Shown: positions 12,101-23,044 of the stretch, one piece after another
Layout: the number at the start of each line of letters is the position of its first letter
How positions within the stretch are numbered: the stretch's first letter is position 1
Origin: Undaria pinnatifida
Lineage: Eukaryota > Sar > Phaeophyceae > Laminariales > Alariaceae
NCBI GenBank assembly: GCA_012845835.1
Contig: JABAKD010000028.1
Span: 11,685,241 to 11,749,240 of the forward strand
Direction of reading: 5' to 3'
DNA: 64,000 bases
The notes under the pieces: model-generated
What the model saw: only the letters and a program-made list of their open reading frames with translations
What the model was told of the DNA's origin: nothing
Databases searched by the model: none
Made by a program: the position numbers and the translations under genes

Positions 12101-14308
12101 GTTCTGGCCGCCCCTTTCAAGGATCGTTGTCGACGCTAAGTTCCCCAGTAATTTCAACGACGGCACAAGGGCACGGATCCGGAGTTGCTAGCGTTTGCTA
12201 GGGGTTTACGCTCAATGCTGATAGGCAATTTTCTGGAGATACAGCCTGGTGATAGTCGACCCCACTTTCCAATGGTGGGATTGAAGAAGATACCACATGC
12301 CGTGGAATTTTTCCGGGCTAGTGGCCGGGCGGATTGTTAGCGAGACCAGTGTGGGGTTGACATTTTTTTCGCTACATCTGGAGGGTGCAGTGGCAGAGAC
12401 GACCACGTTGACGCAACAGATGGCACCGGCAGGCCGCGCCGCTGAACACAGAGAACCATGGACGGTTGACCACCAGCTGCTCTGTTGGGAGCTGCATCGT
12501 GCGTCGTTTTTTGGACTTAATGTATACTGCCTGCCTTTATTCCGTTGCCACTTCGAATTGCGGCGTTATGACGTTGAGTTCTCAATGACAGATAACCCCT
12601 CGTGCCGCTATCCCCTGTGTCCTCCTTGATGTTTGATTTGTTCGCGCTGTTAGCAGGATGTCTGCCAAGACACTATCGTCAAGCCTTTCGCCACCTTAGT
12701 ATCTCGAAAGGGAGAACCCGGCAGGTGCTGGACTTCACTGCCTTTGCGGCAAGCCGGAATGAAGCTGTAGCAATTCCAAAACGAGGTGCTGGCCGACCGA
12801 ATAGAGGTGGAAGGCTGCGAGTGCAGCTCTTTCGCAGGAATTCAAGAAAGACGTTAAAGCGAAGCGGGCAGTATAGCAACAACACCAGCAAGAACACCAC
12901 TCTTCCGAGTCCCTGCGTCGCAAACAGCTTAAGCATGACCAGAACCGTCTGGCTTCGCTTGTGCTGTAAACGGAGTAGAGGTGGAGGGGGCAATTAACCT
13001 TTTGTTATGGGGCGTCGGTGTTAATGAGGGGAGTGGGTGATGTGACGACCGAGGACTAGAGAAGACGGTGACGTTGGCAACACTGACGTGGGAGGTGGAG
13101 TTGTGGGCGGAGTACCGCCAAAAGTAAGATAGAACGCTTAAGTTGGAGGCCGCCGTTTGATATTCCTACGCAGACGTGTAGCACGTGCCAACCAGTTGCG
13201 CCCAGGTTTGGCTAAGGTAGACCCACGGCTGATGGGCAGGAGGTCTGAGCAGGAATAATTTTGATCTACGCATATGATTCCAGTCAAGCTTTGACACGTC
13301 GAGGCCGCGTCGTCGCTGTCTCTGCATGCGCGCAAAGCAAACGATACCTGCCGGGGGCAATGCCGAAGGTAGAAAGGCGAAGTCTGCTTAGTATGTGTTG
13401 GTTGTCGTCATGAACATGACGGTTATGATCCATCGTATATCATGGAGTTCCATACGTTGGTAAGGGATTCATGTATAAGGTGTAAGGGGACTGTTTGGCG
13501 GGATGTTTCCCGGCATGATTTGCTGTCACTCGTAGTTTTGCCCCATATGAGACCGAGTCAGGCTCGACGGCTGGATAATATAAGAGTTCTGTGTCACCGT
13601 CTTGAGTCATCATCACGCCTTCCCGCGCCAGCTACGTGTACACCCTATAGAGATCTATCAACACTCTCATGAGGAGCGTACACAGGCAGCTAATCCAGGC
13701 TGCGATATAAGCCAGTGCAAGCCTCGCACATACAAGCGTATTCGCACGTGCGTTGTATGGGCCCTTGTCTCGTCTCAGTGGTGTGGCCCACGAAAGGCCG
13801 CATGCACATGTACGGATTGCAACTGAAGATTATTACTATCGGTACTATACTGTACCTGCTACATACCAGGCTATATGGTAGGACAATCTATACTCTCCGT
13901 CCGGAATTCCGCATCCTGCCGTATTTATTTGTCAACCTTCCGCATGCTGTACGTCTCGAGTCGCGAGGTGCCACATCTTCCGCGTATCCTACCAAACGGT
14001 AAAGATATCGCCAGAATATAACACTATACAGCAGCATTGCACTCGTTGCATAGACGACTACCACGGCCGTGCGTGACATTGTGGTGGACAGGGAAGCTAA
14101 TCAACACCCGTTCCACACTCGTGGTCGACACAAAGAGGGATATGGCGGCACTGAGCGGCCGTAATCCCTTGCGGCATCGCACCCAAAAAAAAACTCTGTT
14201 TTTTTGCCTTTACACACGATAGGGGTTGTCACAAAAAAAGCCCGCAGAATTAAATTGTAAAAAGCTGGCCCGGCACATCCAAAAACCGTCATACATGAAC
14301 GACCCGGG
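9119..14308. other. Intergenic stretch without recognised genes
   Basis: Short ORFs only, none with recognisable domains. 9640-10200 is rich in imperfect CAG/GCT/TGC triplets. There are G runs at 11649-11659 and 11972-11980. The longest frames (11628-12017, 12602-12997) look like chance ORFs. Confidence 0.5.
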
Positions 14309-14381
14309 GCTCTTGTAGCTCAGTTGGTAGATCGTGCGACTGTTTATCGCAAGGTCGCAGGATCGAAACCTGCCGGGAGCG
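14309..14381 (+). tRNA. tRNA-Asn (GTT)
   Basis: A 72-nt cloverleaf plus discriminator base. The 7-bp acceptor stem GCTCTTG/CGGGAGC pairs with two G-U pairs. The anticodon stem TGCGA/TCGCA is perfect around loop CTGTTTA, giving anticodon GTT. The T-arm GCAGG/CCTGC encloses GATCGAAA-type text matching an internal box B, and TAGCTCAGTTGG matches box A. The D-stem has one mismatch (GCTC/GATC) and loop base 37 is T rather than a purine, so it may be ageing. No intron. The GTGCGACTGTT core is typical of eukaryotic cytosolic tRNA-Asn. Confidence 0.8.
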
Positions 14382-14701
14382 TTTAGATGTTTACATAATT
14401 TTTTGCCAGTTTTGTTCTCGAAGAAAATGGTATAAAAGCGAAACAAGTCCTTAAAAAAATGTAGACGATGGAAGGAGGGGGAGGGAAGAAAAGAGTGAGG
14501 GCCAAAGTGAATCAGACTAGAGCTGCTGAACCCGTTGGAGCTGCTTGACGGAGCGGTTTTGGTTGAGCTGAAAGCCCTTTTGGTACTGTACCAAGTTCAA
14601 TCATGGAGTCTGTGTAGAGCGCCGCCTCTGGTTCTCGTGACCAACTTGTGGCTCGTTTGAACAATTGCTTTATTGCCAGCACACATAAACAAGTGCACAC
14701 G

Positions 14702-16014
14702 ATGACCCCAATTCAGGCCGTTAGGAGCGCGCCGCTGAAGCGCAGCGGCACGAGCCGCAAGATTACTGAGTTTTTTGGGGAGCCGAAGAGGGTGAAGGCT
14801 GCTTGGGTGGCGGTACGTCTGTGGTGGCACGCTGCTCTCCTGTGCTGCCGAGCGGCAAACGACATTAAGCGTGGAAAGCCGAGAAATAATGTTTCAAATA
14901 CATACAAAACGTTGCGCATATAAAATGGAGAAAAGTATGCGACAACAGGGAAGTTTTTGAGAATGTCTTGGACTTCTCCGACGCCACAACTGTTCGAGGT
15001 TGGTCGAGACAACAGAGAGACATGGCGGACGAGGCTTGTGTGACGACAGCACCCACGTACAGAGAGCGCAGGGAGGGCGCAGCTTGTCCCCCTCATCTTC
15101 GTGCTGATGGAAGATGCTGTGTCTTACCGACGGATGAATCCAATCATCGCTTTCTAGGGGCATTCGCTTTTGTCACCCCTCTACTAGACAAAGAGGTGCG
15201 ACTGGGAGGTGAAATACTGCGGAGACTTCCGTTGTGGGCTACGTACAGCGAAGAACCTTCTCAAACCTCTGGGGGTAACCGATTGTTTGTTCACGACAAA
15301 GAACGGTGGTACAAAATGTTCGTGAAATTTTGTTTCCTCGCAAAATCACGACGTTACACCAGTTTCTACGTGTTTGCAACTACCTACAGACCTCTAGAAA
15401 AGGAGTTTTTTCACAAAAATCTGACGAATCGGCGAGGTCCTGGAATAAGGTTGGTGACGTCCAACAATGGGATATACCTTCGTCCCACAGACACCGAGCT
15501 TCTAGATTTCGCCGAAGGTGTTGTTACGACCAAGACTGTCAACATTATCCACGAACGGTCCATCCCCCTGAAAACACGCCGCGTATTCCACGGTAGAGTA
15601 GTCTACATGTCTGGATTGTTGGAGAACAGCTTTTTCACCAGCAACGTATCGGGGTCGGTGTATGTGACAAGATTGCCTCGAATTGTACGACAAAACGGCA
15701 GGTCGGATATTGAGTTCGCCCGTGTCGCGCTTTACATTGAGTCCGACAAGTCATGGGAGAACTTCTTCGTAGACGTTTTTGTCGCGTTTGCGTCGAGATC
15801 CATTGTAGATAATGTGGACCGTGTGTTCAACCATGTGGATATTGACACTACCACCATGTCAACGGTACAAGCGGCAGGCTTGCGGAACCTGACAGCAAGT
15901 GAAATTGACGCTGATCATGTTCGATCTATCGGTGACAGATATTTATCTTGGACCCAGCTCAGAGACACGGATCACACATACGAAATGCGGCATTATTGTG
16001 ATCAGAGTTCATAG
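14702..16014 (+). CDS. Uncharacterised two-exon protein with PIP-box-like N-terminus
   Basis: Proposed exons are 14702-14812 and 14962-16014, joined in phase by a 149-base GT-AG intron, giving about 387 residues. Exon 1 encodes a basic peptide with RKITEFFGEPKRVK, close to the PCNA-interacting PIP box but with Ser where Gln is usual. Exon 2 encodes a mixed alpha/beta sequence, rich in aromatic residues, with no family I recognise. A TATAAAA at 14919-14925 allows a second model: a single-exon gene starting at ATG 15022 (about 330 residues). The open frame is intact over 1 kb, unlike the surrounding element debris. Neighbours are a tRNA and a Helitron-like repeat, which give no functional clue. 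Confidence 0.5.
14919..14925 (+). promoter_or_regulatory. Candidate TATA box upstream of the 15022 start
   Basis: TATAAAA about 100 bases before the in-frame ATG at 15022. It competes with the two-exon model, in which it would lie inside the intron. Confidence 0.3.
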
Positions 16015-16055
16015 AACTGGGTAGTGAGCTTCCGATACTACGATTGACGCCCAAA

Positions 16056-16921
16056 GATACAATAGCTGTCGCTAAAACGGGCGACAGCTGATAGATGTAA
16101 CTGTCGTCAGACGTGTGCGTCCACGAGCCATTGGTTCGTGTGATTGCGAGGGGCACCACAGGTGGAATAGAGCCGATGTGACGTTTGTTGTATTGCAATT
16201 GATGTGGTCATTAGTTGGCCGCGACGGCGGTGAAGACGTCTATGCCTGTGTACCTACCCCGCGTGCTTTGTGCTAAGTCCACCAGCCTAACCTCTTCCCG
16301 CAACCTAGCCTTCATGGTGTCGGAGTTTCCAAGCTTGCCTATCCTGTCGAAACTCATTGGCTTTGCCATGAGGTCCGCTAGTCTTTCAGCCCACTTGTTG
16401 GTACAGGTTCTTCGTGAGCATGACCTTGGCTCCCTTAGCTAGGTAGAGGTCCCTCTCAAGCCCCTCCGCCGTGTCTGCTGTCGCCCTTCTGGCGTTGGCG
16501 CACGGACCGAGTTTGGGTCAATCGCTCCCAACGGACGTCTCTCCATGATGACCTACTCTCACCACGAGACAGCAGTAGATACACTCAGCGGACACACCCC
16601 TAGCGGGCACACACTCTCCATGCCCGCTCTCCGCTGGCCACTATTGTCGCCCGCTGCGCCCGTTGTCTGTGTGCTGCCCGCTGTGTGAGCGCTGTGTGCC
16701 GGCTGTGTGAGCGGTGTGTGCTGCTGTTTTTGCCCGTGTGGTTTACTGTGTGTGTTTGTTTTGTTGCTCCACGGTGGTCTGCCTCCACCTGCAGTCTAAA
16801 ATCATATGATCTTACACTAAAATCAAGTTTAGTCGAAGACACGCACGCAAACTATTTTTTTTTCATGGGAGCCTATATTGCGAGGCCCAGGTTAAGATTA
16901 GAAACTCGCTTCGCTCGAATA
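16056..16921 (-). mobile_element. Helitron-like element, copy A (decayed)
   Basis: Left-end and right-end sequences match copy B (37953-38442) in inverted orientation. One end has a hairpin, arms AGCTGTCGC/GCGACAGCT at 16064-16072 and 16081-16089. The other ends in CTCGCTTCGCTCGAAT. Between them on the minus strand is a PIF1-helicase fragment. A terminal hairpin together with PIF1 helicase coding is characteristic of Helitron-type rolling-circle transposons. No Rep domain is visible and the canonical CTRR terminus is not obvious, so a Helentron-like variant or a non-autonomous relic is possible. Confidence 0.5.
16386..16517 (-). pseudogene. PIF1-like DNA helicase fragment
   Basis: About 43 codons read on the minus strand, with the motif GLERDLYLAKGAKVMLTKNL. 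This corresponds to the conserved C-terminal block of PIF1/RecD2-type helicases in Helitrons (GLE..LxLAxGARVMLTxNL). It begins after one in-frame stop and ends in another, so it is a relic. It supports assigning copy A to the Helitron class. Confidence 0.75.
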
Positions 16922-17075
16922 AAAACTACATCAATGTTCCACAGGTCATCGTCAGCTGCATCGTGCCTTCAGTGTACTTGGGAACTTTCCGTCTAGTCCC
17001 CTCGTCCCCCTGTCCAATCTTACTTCTGGCCTCGGCGAGCTGGACCCGCAGAGAATCCACTTCACGTTTCGTGCT

Positions 17076-18312
17076 TTATTTCTTATTGTTCATAACACGA
17101 GATAAATCATCAAATAATTTTGCCGCCTCGTTGGCGCTGGCAAGCTTCGTCTTCAACTCTTGACAAAGTTACGGCAGATCGTCGCAGTGTATTTTCATGC
17201 GCTCCGTCTCTTTGTTTGCCTCGGCCGATCGTTTCTTCCCCTCGTCGAACAAGCTCTTCATTCGCATGGTGTTCGCCTTTTTTTCACAAAGCTTCTTGTT
17301 GATATCGTCGTTGAGTTCAAGTGTTTGAGTAAGGGCCCCGGAGGTGTTGCATTTCCTCCTCACGGACTTGCGCTTCGTGAGCGACCTTTTTGTTGGCCTT
17401 TGCAAAGCTCTTTTTGGGACGTCGTTCCGGTGGTGCGGCGGAAGTCTTGTCCAGTACACCATCGGCGACGGTCTTGTCCAATATCTTCTCGAGGAAGTAC
17501 TCCTTCACCGTGTTGAACTTGATGCCGACGTAGATGTCGTGGAACTCGTCCCTCATCGTGTCGAAGAGGGACTGTTGCAGTGTGTCGACGGTAGCTGTGT
17601 CGAGGTTGATGGGCTTGCATCCTATCGTCGCCACTGGAAAAGCGTTGTCTTTCGGAAAAAGGTTGACCCTAGGACGCGCCTCTTTCAGAGCATCCAGCTT
17701 GAAACACTCTCCGCACCTGGTCGCGATCCAAGTCACATGCTCCTCCAAAGTTGTCTGGGCATTCCTCATGTTGGAAGGAGATGCAGGTGTGACGTATCCC
17801 AACTCGTCCAGATGTTTACCGCGGCGCACAAGACTTTCCAGGATGCCGAAGAAAAGGAGGACGAACTCCACGTTGAACTCGTGTTGGATGTCTTTCCCCG
17901 TCCTCTTCTTCTTGTGAATCAAGGCCTTGCCCAGAAGAACACGAGTACGCTCGTTCGCGATCGAAAGCTCAAAAAGGTTCTTTATGATGCCACGGTCAAA
18001 GTCCTCCACGCGTCGAAAACGGTTGCAGATTGCTTGGGCCAACCCACCTTCAATGTTACCCTTGGCGAGTGACACCGCGATGCACATTGCGATAACAACT
18101 TTTTCCTCGTTGGGATCGTTCTCGGGGAAACCTTCGCTGACGAACTCCATGGACGCTATGGTCAACTTCGTCATGTCATGTTTTGATTCCTTTGATTGAG
18201 GGAGGAGCTCCATGATGCGCTCGTAAGATGCCTTGTGACATTCTTCTCCGTGTTTGTACCGGAATGCGAGAGAACAAGTGTTGACCTTGTCGAAAAGCTT
18301 AGACGTGTTCAT
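17076..18312 (-). pseudogene. Left paralogue of an uncharacterised coiled-coil family (broken)
   Basis: Minus-strand frame from ATG 18312 gives about 330 residues: an alpha-helical N-terminal half beginning MNTSKLFDKVNTCSLAF, a hydrophobic FFGILESLVRRGKH segment, then a Lys-rich tail. Near 17345 the frame shifts. In the new frame a coiled coil continues to 17076, interrupted by a TAA at 17169. The right paralogue (29544-30852) aligns along its whole length, including RRGKH.DELGYVT.ASPS and ARPR.NLFP blocks. A GTAAGT upstream of the start suggests a 5' exon. I know no family for it and assign no function. Confidence 0.65.
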
Positions 18313-18465
18313 GTTTGTAGAAGTGAGAGAATAAGCGCATCTTTTGGAGGAAAGACTTACACTCAAACATTTTAAGAACGTCGGGTGACCTGAAAACCTA
18401 GCGTTTCGATTCAAGAATTCCCAGAAATTGGAATCCCCAGACTCGTGGTTCACGTGATCGAATGA

Positions 18466-18469
18466 AGAC
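18466..18469 (+). repeat. Target-site duplication of element 2, left copy
   Basis: AGAC precedes the 5' LTR and is repeated at 29065-29068 after the 3' LTR. Joining the flanks restores a tandem-repeat unit whose intact counterpart reads GAAGACAATGGCCGAC at 29281-29296. Confidence 0.7.
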
Positions 18470-18909
18470 TGTTGCGGCGGATTGACATGACGTCACATGA
18501 AATCCCGTGGCGGAATGCTGCCTAGGTCTGTATAACTCCGATCAGTCTAGAAAGCGTGCCGCTTACGGCCTCAGTCCAAAAACACACAAAACCAAACGAG
18601 GGAAACAAGAACATGAACTTGATGTGAAACGAGCGTGAGTGACTGCGAACCGAGCTTGAGTACAGCGATCGTTACCGTGAGGCATTGTTGGAGGTTTCAT
18701 CCGGAGATCTGTTATATTGTACGAGCCCTTGGAAGAGGACTGCGTGAGACGATACTGGTGTTTGCAGGCAGCTGTTGCAACAGGCAGACCGGAGGAATCA
18801 GCCTGAAGGTAGACGCGGAGGAAACGAATCAGAAGCGGTGAGAGACTAGGGACAAGGGATTGGAGACTTGGGTGCGTGTGTCTAAAATAGCTCTTATCCG
18901 TTCGTTACA
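18470..18909 (+). repeat. 5' LTR of element 2
   Basis: 440 bp from TGTTGCGG to TTCGTTACA. Closely similar copies lie at 28620-29064 and 30961-31400. At several variable sites it agrees with the 30961 copy rather than with its own 3' LTR. Confidence 0.92.
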
Positions 18910-18927
18910 TGGGGCTTCAGCTTGGAT
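18910..18927 (+). promoter_or_regulatory. Primer-binding site of element 2
   Basis: TGGGGCTTCAGC directly follows the LTR. The TGG start is complementary to the CCA end of a primer tRNA, whose identity I cannot assign. The same sequence follows the 30961 LTR at 31401. Confidence 0.6.
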
Positions 18928-20108
18928 CCGTGTGGGTTGATAATCTCGCTTGACTCAGCTCGAAGTACAGTCGTAAATGCTAAGGTAGAAGTGCAGCAGC
19001 AAGCCGGGCCATGTTTGGTTGAAATTCATAAAATATATTGTACTTTTATCGATAAAAAAAGAGCAGTCTAAATATGAATGGATTTTACGGAATGTTGAAG
19101 AAAGTTCCATGAGAGTTCAACTTTATTTTATCATGTTGAAAATCTCGCTTGAAGCAGCTGGAGGCAGTATCACGAATCACACACGCTGCAGGATAACCAC
19201 AGGCAGACACCGCAGAAAAAGAAACAGCAGGCCGCATGAGTGATGAGAATCGGTGGTCGTGATCTCTAGATAGTGGAGGCGAGGAATAAGACGTTATCAA
19301 GTTTGTACAAAATGAGGGAGTCACGCAGGTCATGCTACGCAAAGCAGTACAGAGGGCAAACGAGATTCTACCCGCTTTGACTCACTGCTTTTTTTTGTAT
19401 GCGATGTAGACGAAACATTGGTATGCATGAATGGTGTAAATTGCTCCGCAAGGCATGCACTTTTTGCTTTCATTGCTTTCGTGATCGTGGTTACTCTTAC
19501 GACGATAACTTCTGTATTGTTGTACCAGGTATGTATGCCATCGTGCTGTATACGTGCGTATCATATGTTCTTTATGTCGTTGCAGGTTGTGGCAGGTCGT
19601 ATGTACGTAATATGGCACGAGTAGTGTGGTGATGTCTTCATGTTGGGCATGTAGGAGACATTGCACGTATAGCCTCTGACTGACTCAAAATGCCCTAAAA
19701 ATAGTAGGCAAATCCAGGAGGCTGGCCAATGACAGGTGCCTTAGCGTGTGATATGCACTTGGTTTAAGTGCGGTACCTGATTTGAAACCAAACTGACCAG
19801 GTATACCTGATTTTGCCTAAAAATTCTTCTTGTTCGTTTGAGTATTAGTACGTACTCAATCGATAAGGGATGCATACAGCAAGCGATGGTACAAAACGAT
19901 CTCACAGCTGGAGTGTATTTTTATTTTGACAATATCCGTAAACCAATTTCTTCAATTTTTCAACTGGGAAAGATATACATGCATCCCTGCCTTCTAGTAA
20001 GCCTTGTCTACAGGCAATCTGGGGGGGTATCTATGTAGGCAGGATGGTGAGAACGGAGTAACATGGACTGTCGAGCCAGTAACATAAGGTAGTAATAAAA
20101 ATATTACA

Positions 20109-20321
20109 CATTCTTGCGCTGCCGGGGTTGTAACGAGGACCACTGATAGAGGCAGCTCACGCTATCTCTACAGTGGCATCCGAAGGGTGCGCCATCTAGC
20201 GTTGGGTTGCGAAAGCAACCGAGTTAAATCGACACACGACGCGTATGAAAACACGTGGAAGTGTGGTGAGCTTGAGCTTTATTTTTCCCCATCCGCCGGG
20301 GGATGTAAAAATTAAAAAAAA
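20109..20321 (+). mobile_element. SINE-like retroposon in the leader of element 2
   Basis: About 213 bp ending in an A-rich tail. The last 70 bases (from 20252, ACGTGGAAGTGTGGTGAG onward) match the reverse complement of 25166-25243. ATTACA occurs on both sides (20103-20108 and 20322-20327), a short candidate target duplication. No clear tRNA head was recognised. Confidence 0.5.
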
Positions 20322-20941
20322 ATTACAAATCATTTGCTCATGAATACACCTACTACTGCTGTATATGCGGTCAAATGGTGTACGGTTGTGATAGAGTATT
20401 ATATGTATATGTTATTATTGGGGATACTTGCTTGTTGTACCTTGTACAGAATAAATAGTACACAGATTGGTCTTTATACTGCGCGAAATCGTAATCTACG
20501 GGCTGGGTTATTTTGAAAAAATATAGCAAGGGCTGACTAAGTTATATGAAATGCAGGAAGTAGATTAAAGAATACGAGACCAATAGGACATCGGGAAAGG
20601 AGGGTCATCATTACTGATTACGAGTAAGTTCGTACATGATTTGGATCATCATTGCTGTTCGTACATGATTTGGATCATCATTACTGATTACGAATAAATT
20701 CGTACGTGATAAATCACTGTAGAAATGTGCTTGCGTCCATCGTACAGGTTGAAAATGAGTTCGAGCCTGTTAGTTGATTTACATTTGATGCATACTGTGA
20801 GGCGGTCACAAGGCAAGGTTTTTTCTTGCAGGCAATTTGGTTTTGGCCTTTGTGATGGGAATTTTGTGTCATCGCAGGTTTTACAGGCACTGCAAGGTCG
20901 TTCTCACAGGCGTTTCACGAATATTGATACTGCAAAGTGGT

Positions 20942-21268
20942 TCTAGTTTTTAATTGTATGGGGAATATAAGCCTTTCTATAGCTGCTCTTTGTCATGATA
21001 AGAACCTACCGGAATTGGAAACACGGTTTAGGTCCTAGTTTTTAATTTTGTATGGGGAACGTAAGCCTTCCTATAGCTGCTCGTTGTCATGCTAAAAACT
21101 TACCAGAATTGGAAACATGGTTTAGGGACATTATCATGTTGGAATGGGAAAAGGGGAGCTCGATAAGTACGTTGGAATTTTGAGGATTGTACAGAACGCA
21201 TTAATAGGGGGGAAGCTTGATAAGTACGTTGGAATTTTGAGGTTTGTGAAGAATACTTTAATATTTAT
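20942..21268 (+). repeat. Tandem duplications in the leader of element 2
   Basis: Two 92-base units starting near 20943 and 21035 (both CTAGTTTTTAATT..GTATGGGG), then two about 56-base units near 21158 and 21213 (both GATAAGTACGTTGGAATTTTGAGG). Confidence 0.8.
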
Positions 21269-21801
21269 CATTGTTGTGTCTTAGATACCCAAGGGATTCC
21301 ATACGTTACTCTGTTACTGAAGTCTCGAGCTTTCGAAGGGTTGAATGTATATTATGATGAGGGGACAACTTTCAACAAACCAGGAAGGTAAATATACATG
21401 TACTCGAAACCTTTCACCACCCCTTTTCCCCACCCACCTTGTCCCAAGCCACTGTTTATACCTGTTTGGTGGGGTCAACTTGGGGTTACTAGACTTCATC
21501 GATCCCCTGGACTCCACTCGTCTCCCTAGACTACATCGTTGGATACCATCTTCACCTTATACGACGCAGCTTCGTCGAGTACATCGTGTACCACGCAGCA
21601 TCATCGAGTCCGTCGCATACTGCACAGCTCCTACTGCACAGCTCCATTCGTCGGATACAAAACAGCGTCGTCGAGTCCGTCGTGTACTGCACAACTTCGT
21701 CGAGTTCATCTTACTTTACGCGACAGCAAAGAGAGAGGTGTCGTCAAAGTGACACGGGCGGCGTCCCGGGGAGGGGGGAAGGCGTGATTGGAGGAAATAA
21801 A

Positions 21802-22290
21802 ATGGCAGGAAGAGGGGGACCTTTTTGGGGACCTTTTAGTGCACCTTACGCGAGGGGAGGCCCACCATAGGGAGGCCCGTCACAGATCGGCCAGGCTGGA
21901 GGCCCACCACAGGGCGGCCAGGTTGGATGGGGTCAACAGGGTGGTGCAGGAAAAGGGGAAGCAGGACCGGCAAATCCTGTAGGAGCGGGAGGCGGGTACA
22001 ATCGGATGTCCGCTCGCTCCCTACCGTCACCGTTTATAATCGGAGGACGATGGGGTCCACAGACAACCCCAAGAGGAGCACAACCAAACCCTAGATCGCG
22101 ATGGGGACCTCCGATGGTTCCAAGGCCGCCGCAGCAACAACCGTCAGGGTTCACTGGCCAACAGCAGCCAGGGTTCACTGGCCAACAGCAGCCAGGGTTC
22201 ACTGGTCAACAACAGCCAGGGTTCGCTGGCCAATAGCAGTAGGGGTTCACTAGTCAACAGCAGCGAGGATTCAGAGAGTTCTTCTCACCA
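21802..22290 (+). pseudogene. Gag remnant of element 2, Gly/Gln-rich repeats
   Basis: Starts at ATG 21802 with a Gly/Pro/Gln-rich sequence. A TAG lies at 21868-21870, and two more stops follow the repeat. A QQQPGFTG-type unit is repeated four times around 22140-22230. No capsid helix bundle or zinc knuckle is visible, so most of Gag seems lost, or sits undetected in the leader. Confidence 0.5.
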
Positions 22291-22297
22291 ATCGGAA

Positions 22298-22923
22298 ATG
22301 GGAGCACTGCAAACTACGACGTCACAGGTTTGGGTTCATGCAACGTTGTGGCATGCAACGAGCTCGAGTCGGCGACTTCCGATTGCGGTGTTGGTGGATA
22401 CTGGGGCAGGCGGAGGAAACTACGTGTCACGGCAGTTCATCGAATCCATTGAAGAACGGGATGTTTGGGGGAAGTCGCTGATAAATCCAACGGGAAAGGG
22501 CTTACTCAGCGCAGTAAACCCAAAGAACAGCGCCGTACCCCCGATGGAAGTGGTAGGCTCGTGCTTGCTACCACTGGTCTTTGCACCGGTCGACCAAATC
22601 TTCCGTGTGAAGTTCAGGGTGGTGAAGGACTTCCGTATGCGATGGAGCTTGGAGCCGCGTTCATGACGGACAATCGAAGTATCGTCAGTTTCGATGGCGA
22701 GGAGGGTTTCCGGCCGACACCATCCTCATCGTGGGTACCATTCGCCCCGAAGGAGGTCGGAGAGGCCGCAGCAGGAGCGATGTGTGCCGAATGGGACCAC
22801 TATTGCACGGTGAAACCATCGACTGACAAGCAAGAACCGGAAGAATTGGAGGAACCGAAGATTACGGCGGGGATTATGGAGTTAGGAAGCTCTGTTTGGG
22901 AGGACGAAGGCACTCTGCATTGA
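22298..22923 (+). pseudogene. Aspartic protease of element 2
   Basis: VLVDTGAGGGNYVS near 22390 is the retropepsin active site and matches element 1. A frameshift after about 22640 moves the second half into another frame (ELGAAFMTDNR, then SSSWVPF, which parallels SAPWVPF in element 1). Confidence 0.75.
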
Positions 22924-23044
22924 AAACTACGCTTTGCGAAAGACGTAGAGGTTCAAGGTGGTACCAGTATCCAGGTAGACGCTTTTGTCAAAGGCCCTCA
23001 ACCCAAAGTACAGCGGCTCGTAGTGGTAGAGCCAACTAGCCGCT

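Larger units (their letters stand above)
18928..21800 (+). other. Long leader of element 2
   Basis: About 2.9 kb without a domain-bearing ORF before Gag. 18910-19640 is matched by the leader of the 30961 copy. The rest contains a SINE-like insertion (20109-20321), tandem duplications (20942-21268), short direct repeats around 20625-20700 (TCGTACATGATTTGGATCATC twice), and a degenerate TCGTCGAGTCCGTCG-type repeat (21570-21720). This is unusually long for a gypsy leader, and part of a capsid domain may have been lost here. Confidence 0.6.

Noticed and set aside
22140-22235. Prion-like Gln-rich host gene
   Set aside because: It lies between the LTR leader and the protease of element 2 and is best read as a Gag remnant.
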